Assembly (NCBI GenBank): GCA_007118045.1
Contig: SKTG01000228.1
Location: forward strand, 1 to 6,121
Source of the DNA: Nitriliruptoraceae bacterium
GTDB lineage: Bacteria; Actinomycetota; Nitriliruptoria; Nitriliruptorales; Nitriliruptoraceae
Reading direction: 5' to 3'
Length of the DNA stretch: 6,121 nucleotides
This document shows positions 1-4,043 of the stretch, one piece after another. The position numbers and the translations under genes are program-made. The notes beneath the pieces are model-generated. The model did no database searches. It saw only the letters and a list, made by a program, of their open reading frames with translations, and was not told where the DNA came from. Within the stretch, counting starts at the first letter, position 1, and every line of letters begins with the position of its first letter.

Positions 1-32
1 CCGCTCCGACCCTCTTCCGAGACCGCCGCCGG

Positions 33-53
33 CCCCGCCCACCCCACGGGCCC
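33..53 (-). other. G-quadruplex-type motif, repeat copy 1
   Basis: Read on the minus strand, this part of the repeat has four G-runs of lengths 3, 4, 3 and 4, separated by loops of 5, 1 and 1 bases. This fits the common G3+N1-7 pattern. The motif would lie in the RNA made from the minus-strand operon if transcription continues past the stop at 122. In such a G+C-rich genome chance occurrence is possible, and folding is not shown. Confidence 0.4.
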
Positions 54-92
54 GACGCCGCCGCTCCGACCCTCTTCCGAGACCGCCGCCGG

Positions 93-113
93 CCCCGCCC
101 ACCCCACGGGCCC
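93..113 (-). other. G-quadruplex-type motif, repeat copy 2
   Basis: This is the same four-run motif in the second repeat unit, exactly 60 bases from the first. It starts only about 9 bases past the stop codon of the upstream minus-strand gene. Two equally spaced motifs could stall polymerase or protect the 3' end of the RNA; that role is inference. Confidence 0.4.
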
Positions 114-121
114 GACGCCGC

Positions 122-619
122 TCATGGATCCAGGTCGATGCGTTGGACGCGGTCGCGGGGCCGGTCCTCGGGCTCGGCGGGTGGAGCCGAGGGCTCGAGC
201 AGCGTCCGCGCCGCGGCCGCCAGATGACGGGCCGCCTGCGCCAGGTGACCGAGCAGCTCCGGGTTGCTCTCGCCCACCGCGCGAGCGAGCATGCAGATCG
301 GGCACACCCCGCAGATCTCGGCGGCATGCCCCGCCGGCGACGGGTCGTCGACCGATCCCCGCCTCCGCTCGTCCTGGCCCGACGTCGGCCCGTCGCCGTG
401 GTGTGACTCCCCGCCGAAGGCCGCGTCGCCGGAGGCCCCCTGACCGGTCGAGCCCGCACCCGACCCGGCGGGTTCGTCCGATCCCGACGTTCCGCCCGGT
501 CCCCCGGGAACCCTCCGCTCACCCAGGCGCGCGGCGCGATGAGCCTCGACCGGCCCGAGGTCACCCTCGTCCGGGGCGCCGCGGTCGTCGGAGGCCCACC
601 AGGGTCGCGGCGCGCTCAC
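122..619 (-). CDS. Small protein with CxxCxxC cluster, DUF5304-like
   Basis: A 165-residue protein of unknown function. Residues 1-95 are low-complexity, rich in Gly, Ser, Asp, Glu and Pro, and look disordered. The only ordered part is about residues 100-142: Cys103, Cys106 and Cys109 in EICGVCPICMLARAVG, then an Ala/Leu-rich amphipathic helix. This Cys-then-helix arrangement resembles short actinobacterial proteins that I recall as DUF5304; the assignment is from memory and tentative. The three closely spaced cysteines could hold a metal or a redox centre, with a fourth ligand missing or supplied by a partner. The GTG start overlaps the TGA of the ATPase gene by 4 nt (GTGA), so translation is probably coupled to it and the two products may work together. 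Its start has only a weak ribosome binding site. The tail (about 143-165) is charged and proline-rich. Confidence 0.72.
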   Translation of the reverse strand: MSAPRPWWASDDRGAPDEGDLGPVEAHRAARLGERRVPGGPGGTSGSDEPAGSGAGSTGQGASGDAAFGGESHHGDGPTSGQDERRRGSVDDPSPAGHAAEICGVCPICMLARAVGESNPELLGHLAQAARHLAAAARTLLEPSAPPAEPEDRPRDRVQRIDLDP

Positions 620-1878
620 GTGCCGGTCGCCGCGACCGGGCCATCCGCCGCGTCGGTCGAGGAGTCGGCCGCGAACCTCACCGTCAGCCAGCCCTCCTCG
701 AACGACGCCGCGACGACCTCCGCACCCCGGAAGGTGTCGGGCAGGGGCAGGTTGCGGCGCACCCCGGCGACCTTCAGGTGCAGCTCGCCCTCGCCTCGGT
801 GCAGTTCGACGTCACCACCCTCGACGTTCGGGAGGCGCACGCGCAGCACGTGTTCGTCACCGTCCGGCGTCGCCTCCAGTGTCACCGGAGCCGCCTCGTG
901 GAGGACCGCGGCCGCGTCGAGATCCGCGTAGAGGCGCGCCCCGAAACGCTCGAGGTCCGTCGGCCCGATCGGTTCGTCCTCGAGCAGCGGGGCCGTGAGC
1001 ACGGGGATCGGGGCGAACGAGGTGCGCGCGGCGTCGAGCTGCTCGGCGTGGCGTTGCTTCCACCTGCTCAGGTACGGGTCCGCGACGGCGTCGGGGAGCA
1101 CCCGGTTGAGCACGACCGCGTCGACCGCGTAACCGAACAGCGCGAGCGTGGTCGCGGTGCGCTCGGTCTCCGCCAGCACCAGACGCTCGGGGTTGGCCAC
1201 CAGCCGCACCGAGGAGCGGCCCGCGTCGGTCAGCAACCGGTGGACCCCGCGGAGCCGTTCGTGCAGCCGTCCGACGGAGTCGAAGAGGCCGTCCTCGGGC
1301 ACGGGGAACCGCTCACCAGCCCGGCTCGGCACCAGAGGGCGGACGGCGCGCGCCGCCCGGCGGCCGGAGCCGAGCACCCGTTCCGCGTACCACCGCAGCG
1401 CGTCCGGCAGGGCCAACAGCTTCAGCGTCTCCGCGGTGGGCGCACAGTCCACGACCACCAGGTCGTAGGCACCGTCGCCCGTCTGCTCATCGAGGTCGAT
1501 GAGCGCGAACAGCTCCGCCAGCCCGGGGAAGAGCACCAGCTCCTCGGCCACGACGTCGGCGACCCCGCCCCACGCCAGGACGGCGGCGAGGTAGTTGCGC
1601 ACCCCCTCCCAGTGCCGCTCGAGCCGCTGCTGTGCATCGATCTGCTGGGCCCACAAGCGCGTCCCGACCACTTCCGGCGTCGCCACGGCCGTCGGGGTGT
1701 CACCGAGCGAACGCTCGAGGACGTCGGCCAGCGAGTGGGCGGGATCCGTCGAGGTGACCAGCACGCGCGCGCCGTCCGCGGCCGCCGTCACGGCGGTCGC
1801 CGCGGCGACGGAGGTCTTGCCCACGCCGCCCTTGCCGGTGAACAGCAGCACGCGGCTCAGCAGCCACCCCCGGTACAC
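616..1878 (-). CDS. ArsA/Get3-family ATPase with HSP20-like C-terminal domain
   Basis: A 420-residue soluble P-loop ATPase of the ArsA/Get3 branch of the SIMIBI class. Visible motifs are the deviant Walker A GKGGVGKTS (15-23) with signature lysine K16, switch I DPAHSL (45-50), switch II DCAPTAET (144-151) and VANPERLVLAET (227-238). Residues about 332-403 form a small beta-rich domain (LRVRLPNV...LHLKV...GWLTVRF) like the ArsA HSP20-like domain of actinobacterial homologues. The nucleotide site looks intact. The only cysteine is C145, so both the three-cysteine arsenite site of classical ArsA and the CxxC zinc motif of Get3 are absent, and there is no arsB, arsR or arsC beside it. An arsenite pump role is therefore unlikely; the client or partner is unknown. 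The start is GTG at 1878. GTG at 1851, giving MLLFTGKGG, matches usual family starts and has a purine run 12 nt upstream, so it is a real alternative. Confidence 0.92.
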   Translation of the reverse strand: MYRGWLLSRVLLFTGKGGVGKTSVAAATAVTAAADGARVLVTSTDPAHSLADVLERSLGDTPTAVATPEVVGTRLWAQQIDAQQRLERHWEGVRNYLAAVLAWGGVADVVAEELVLFPGLAELFALIDLDEQTGDGAYDLVVVDCAPTAETLKLLALPDALRWYAERVLGSGRRAARAVRPLVPSRAGERFPVPEDGLFDSVGRLHERLRGVHRLLTDAGRSSVRLVANPERLVLAETERTATTLALFGYAVDAVVLNRVLPDAVADPYLSRWKQRHAEQLDAARTSFAPIPVLTAPLLEDEPIGPTDLERFGARLYADLDAAAVLHEAAPVTLEATPDGDEHVLRVRLPNVEGGDVELHRGEGELHLKVAGVRRNLPLPDTFRGAEVVAASFEEGWLTVRFAADSSTDAADGPVAATGT

Positions 1879-1898
1879 GGATCGTCTGGGACGGATCG

Positions 1899-1904
1899 AG
1901 GCTA
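1899..1904 (-). promoter_or_regulatory. Possible -10 element of the ATPase operon
   Basis: On the minus strand this reads TAGCCT, matching the TANNNT pattern of actinobacterial housekeeping promoters, about 20 bases upstream of the GTG at 1878. Transcription would start near 1892, leaving a very short leader, or about 41 nt if translation begins at 1851. No convincing -35 box is seen. Confidence 0.3.
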
Positions 1905-1930
1905 GCGGTACGTCCGAGCGCCCCGAGCCC

Positions 1931-1951
1931 GTCCGGTTGGGTCACCCGGAC
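1931..1951 (-). terminator. Weak hairpin after the zinc-ribbon gene
   Basis: GTCCGG (1931-1936) and CCGGAC (1946-1951) form a 6-bp stem around a 9-base loop, 25 bases past the stop codon of the zinc-ribbon gene. There is no T-tract, which is common for terminators in G+C-rich actinobacteria. It could end the three-gene transcript or merely attenuate read-through into the ATPase gene; the stem is short, so the call is weak. Confidence 0.3.
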
Positions 1952-1976
1952 CCGCATGCTCGACGGCGGCCGGGCG

Positions 1977-2690
1977 CTAGGCCGCTCGCAGGGTGGTGAC
2001 CACCACGGACAGGACCAGGCCGCCGGTCACGAGGCCGACGAGCAGCGCCAGCCCGCGGGCGCCGAGCAGATCGGGCTGCCCACCCAGCCGTCGCCGTGTG
2101 TCCACGACGCTCAGCACCCAGAGCGCCAGCGCACCCGCCAGCAGGGTCGCGCCCGCCCACCGTGCCGCGACGTCGCGCAGCAGCGCCCAGCCGCCGACGC
2201 CCCAAAGCGACCACAGCAGCGCTCTTGCGAGGCCGGCACCCGCCGCTCCCAGCATGACGTGGCCGGAGCCGGGCAGCACCACGGAGGCCGCGAGCGCGGT
2301 CCCGGGACGCACCGATGCCCCGCTCGCCGCTGGGGCTCGTTCCCCGAACCCGGACCTGGGCGTATCGCACGCGCCGCACCGGACGGCTCCGAGCGGTTGC
2401 CAGGTGCCGCAGGTCCCACAGCGCCACTCGACCTCCCCGTCCCGGACGCGTACGTCGCGCGGGGCGTCGGTCCGCGACACGGGTGTGCCGGCTGCGTCGA
2501 CGGCCGTGCCCAGCTCCTCCACGTCGGTGTCGGACGCGGCGACGGACGTGCCCAACCCGTCGAGGTCAGGATCGCCGGCACCGGCCGGCCCCGGCGGCGC
2601 CGGTTTCGCCGGGGACGTCAGGGGGGCCAGGCACTGGCTGCACCAGCTCGCCGTCGCCGGGTTGCGGGCGTCGCAGCCGGGGCATCTCAC
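1977..2690 (-). CDS. Double zinc-ribbon membrane protein, function unknown
   Basis: A 237-residue protein. Two cysteine-pair sets flank a linker: C3/C6 with C17/C20 at the N-terminus, and C91/C94 with C105/C108. Each is a short zinc ribbon. The linker (about 26-88) is acidic and Pro/Ala/Gly-rich and contains a 14-residue near-repeat starting LGTSV at 46 and LGTAV at 60. The C-terminal part holds about three hydrophobic segments (roughly 151-171, 176-196, 211-232), preceded by PGSGHVMLG (140-148), which resembles the PGxGHxYLG entry of TM2-like small membrane domains. The zinc ribbons probably face the cytoplasm and may bind a partner or nucleic acid; no enzyme motif is seen. The GTG start overlaps the SRPBCC gene's TGA (GTGA), indicating translational coupling. 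The stop is TAG at 1977-1979. Confidence 0.87.
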   Translation of the reverse strand: MRCPGCDARNPATASWCSQCLAPLTSPAKPAPPGPAGAGDPDLDGLGTSVAASDTDVEELGTAVDAAGTPVSRTDAPRDVRVRDGEVEWRCGTCGTWQPLGAVRCGACDTPRSGFGERAPAASGASVRPGTALAASVVLPGSGHVMLGAAGAGLARALLWSLWGVGGWALLRDVAARWAGATLLAGALALWVLSVVDTRRRLGGQPDLLGARGLALLVGLVTGGLVLSVVVTTLRAA

Positions 2691-3133
2691 GGCACGAGCC
2701 CGGCCGAGGTCCTGGCCTCCAGCTGGAGGGCCTCCTTGAGCCCCCAGAGGCCGCGACGGACGGCACGGCGGTAACCGGTCTCGACCCGGACCGGACGCGC
2801 ACGGGGGCTCGCCACGTTCGCGACGTGGTGCACGACGACCCCGCCGTGCGTCGCCTCCAGCCAGAACTCCGCCCCTCCGACGACGTCACCGTCGACGTCG
2901 AGCTCGACACCCAGCCCGGGGCGCCAGCCGTGGAGCCGGACGCCGATGCGCAGACGACGCAGCGGTCCGTCCGCCAGCTGCACCGCCCAGCGGTCCCCGC
3001 CGTCGGGCGCGACGATCGGACGGACGCGGCACCCCGTCCACCAGTCGGGCCACGCCGCCACCCGGGTCAGGCGGCGGTAGACCAGCCAGGCCGGCGCGCG
3101 GACGAACCCGGCGTCGTCGATCGTCGCGGCCAC
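2687..3133 (-). CDS. SRPBCC (START/Bet v1-like) family protein
   Basis: A 148-residue protein of the polyketide cyclase/START-like SRPBCC fold. The N-terminal IDDAGFVRAPAWLVYRRL then VAAWPDWWTGCRV (about 5-37) is the usual strand-helix opening with the conserved WPDWW turn. A run of beta strands follows (about 48-118), then a closing helix from about 120 to 140 (YRRAVRRGLWGLKEAL). Members have a deep hydrophobic pocket and bind or transform lipids, sterols or polyketides; no catalytic residue can be named here. There is no signal peptide or membrane segment, so it should be cytoplasmic. It begins with GTG four bases after the stop of the hydrolase gene, with GAGG close to the start, and runs into the zinc-ribbon gene through a 4-nt overlap. 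The context suggests it handles a hydrophobic substrate or product of the hydrolase (inference). Confidence 0.88.
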   Translation of the reverse strand: MAATIDDAGFVRAPAWLVYRRLTRVAAWPDWWTGCRVRPIVAPDGGDRWAVQLADGPLRRLRIGVRLHGWRPGLGVELDVDGDVVGGAEFWLEATHGGVVVHHVANVASPRARPVRVETGYRRAVRRGLWGLKEALQLEARTSAGLVP

Positions 3134-3137
3134 GGCC

Positions 3138-3926
3138 TCAGGACCCGGTCACGTCGGCGACGAAGTCGACGATCGCCTCGGTGACCTTCTCCGCGTCGAG
3201 GTCGACCTGCGGGAGGTGGTACGACCGCTCGCAGACGACCTCGCGCAGGTCCCGGCTCGCCGTGCGCTCGAGCAGTTCCGTCGAGCTCATCGGGTTCACG
3301 GTGTGGTCGACCAGCGACCGCACGACCAGCAGGGGCTGCGTGAGGTCGAGCAACTGCGAACGGATCCGTGGCAGTTGCCCGAGGAAGGACTGCATCGCCT
3401 TCGACGGGATCATCCCGTACGCGGACTCGTCGCCGTCGGGGCGGACCATGTCGTTGGTGGGCATACCCGCGAGGTCACGTGGCAGGTACGGCACCACGTG
3501 CTGGAGCAGGGGGGCGACCTTGGCGAGCGGCTGGCTCGGGGCGACCACCTGGGGGTTGATCACCGCCAGGGCGCCGACGAGCTCGGGCCGCCGGGACGCG
3601 AGGTCGAGCGAGATCGTGCCGCCCATGGAGTGACCGATCAGCACCACCTGCTCGCAGCGCTCCGCGAGCTGCTCGACCAGCTCCTCGACCGCCCGGTACC
3701 AGTCGGGGTAGCGCGTCCGGCCGAGCTCGCGGAAGCTGGTGCCGTGCCCGGGCAGCAACGGCACCTCGACGCTGTAGCCCTCGGCCGCCAGACGCTGCCC
3801 GAGGGGGCGGGTGGTGACCGGACTGGCCGTGATCCCGTGGACGACCACCGTGGCGACGTGACGCCGCTCACCACGCCCCGCCGACGACCACGGCTCCGCG
3901 CCCGGGATGCTGACCAGTGCGTCCAT
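3138..3926 (-). CDS. Alpha/beta hydrolase, monoacylglycerol lipase/carboxylesterase type
   Basis: A 262-residue serine hydrolase. The oxyanion-hole motif is HGITASP (30-36). The nucleophile elbow GHSMGG is at 98-103 with Ser100, the likely acid is Asp207 in SLVDHTVNP, and the catalytic histidine is His237 in SYHLPQVD. The sequence between, including PLLPGHGTSF (57-66) and DWYRAVEEL (75-83), resembles the Bacillus monoacylglycerol lipase and Est30 carboxylesterase group, so short esters or monoacylglycerols are plausible substrates. There is no signal peptide; it should be cytoplasmic. I chose ATG 3926 because GAGGAG lies 8 nt upstream and the protein then starts just before the first strand. 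An ATG at 4007 would add 27 Arg-rich residues unlike the family and would run through the promoter region. It heads the hydrolase, SRPBCC, zinc-ribbon transcript. Confidence 0.93.
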   Translation of the reverse strand: MDALVSIPGAEPWSSAGRGERRHVATVVVHGITASPVTTRPLGQRLAAEGYSVEVPLLPGHGTSFRELGRTRYPDWYRAVEELVEQLAERCEQVVLIGHSMGGTISLDLASRRPELVGALAVINPQVVAPSQPLAKVAPLLQHVVPYLPRDLAGMPTNDMVRPDGDESAYGMIPSKAMQSFLGQLPRIRSQLLDLTQPLLVVRSLVDHTVNPMSSTELLERTASRDLREVVCERSYHLPQVDLDAEKVTEAIVDFVADVTGS

Positions 3927-3959
3927 CCCGTCCGCTCCTCGTCCGTGCCTCGTCCGTGC
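3927..3959 (-). repeat. 11-bp tandem repeat in the hydrolase leader
   Basis: On the minus strand GCACGGACGAG occurs twice without change (3959-3949 and 3948-3938). A third copy, GAGCGGACGGG (3937-3927), matches at 8 of 11 positions and abuts the ATG. The ribosome binding site sits across the last boundary. Slippage at this repeat would change leader length or Shine-Dalgarno spacing. It could also be a protein-binding array; neither is demonstrated. Confidence 0.6.
3935..3940 (-). promoter_or_regulatory. Ribosome binding site deciding the hydrolase start
   Basis: GAGGAG on the minus strand, 8 bases before ATG 3926. It supports this start over the in-frame ATG at 4007. It spans the junction between the last two units of the 11-bp repeat at 3927-3959. 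Confidence 0.75.
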
Positions 3960-3972
3960 CTGCTGGCTGCGT

Positions 3973-3985
3973 TCCGACCGTCGGA
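3973..3985. promoter_or_regulatory. 13-bp palindrome, candidate operator
   Basis: TCCGAC-C-GTCGGA is a perfect 6+1+6 inverted repeat in the divergent intergenic region. It falls on the expected transcription start (about 3984) of the minus-strand hydrolase operon, where a repressor could act. No regulator gene is in the window, and short palindromes arise by chance in such sequence. Confidence 0.35.
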
Positions 3986-3990
3986 GGGGG

Positions 3991-3996
3991 ACCCTA
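3991..3996 (-). promoter_or_regulatory. Possible -10 element of the hydrolase operon
   Basis: TAGGGT on the minus strand, a TANNNT match common in actinobacterial promoters. It would give a start near 3984 and a leader of about 58 nt. No clear -35 box is seen. It overlaps one of the few CTAG tetramers in the window. Confidence 0.4.
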
Positions 3997-4008
3997 GCGC
4001 GCAGCATC

Positions 4009-4014
4009 TAGGCT
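4009..4014 (+). promoter_or_regulatory. Possible -10 element of the EEP membrane gene
   Basis: TAGGCT on the plus strand, a TANNNT match 29 bases before the GTG at 4044, giving a start near 4021 and a leader of about 23 nt that holds the ribosome binding site. The -35 region is not recognisable. It lies about 12 bases from the opposing -10 candidate, so the two promoters may compete or share control. Confidence 0.4.
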
Positions 4015-4032
4015 CCCGGACGAACCGACGAC

Positions 4033-4038
4033 AGAGGA
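4033..4038 (+). promoter_or_regulatory. Ribosome binding site fixing the EEP gene start
   Basis: AGAGGA sits 5 bases before GTG 4044. The reading frame is open far upstream (to 3216), but that part lies antisense to the hydrolase gene. This site and the hydrophobic helix starting soon after residue 8 support GTG 4044 as the true start. Confidence 0.7.
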
Positions 4039-4043
4039 CGGGA

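Larger units (their letters stand above)
1..120. repeat. Perfect 60-bp tandem repeat, two copies visible
   Basis: Positions 1-60 and 61-120 are identical base for base, and the match ends abruptly at 121. The unit is very C-rich on the plus strand and has no stop codon in any of the six frames; because the period is 20 codons it would also be a 20-residue repeat if translated. It lies directly after the stop codon (122-124) of the minus-strand CxxCxxC gene, so it sits in that operon's 3' flank. Copy number is unknown because the window begins inside the array. It could be a 3'-flank repeat, part of a repeat protein to the left, or an assembly duplication at a contig edge. The duplication is certain; its meaning is not. 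Confidence 0.93.

Noticed and set aside
1..120. CRISPR array or phage attachment site
   Set aside because: The repeats are directly adjacent without unique spacers, and no cas, integrase or tRNA gene is nearby.
616..1878. Arsenic resistance operon
   Set aside because: The ATPase has one cysteine only, and no arsB, arsC, arsD or arsR is present in the window.
124..1905. Long plus-strand open frame of about 593 codons
   Set aside because: It is antisense to the ArsA-like ATPase and the CxxCxxC gene, is extremely Arg/Pro/Gly-rich and has no recognisable domain. Long antisense frames are expected at this G+C content.
3927..4007. N-terminal extension of the hydrolase from ATG 4007
   Set aside because: The 27 added residues are Arg-rich, lie over the promoter candidates and lack the ribosome binding site that precedes ATG 3926.
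3216..4043. Upstream extension of the EEP protein by 276 codons
   Set aside because: This part is antisense to the hydrolase and its leader. A good ribosome binding site precedes GTG 4044 and the first membrane helix follows directly.
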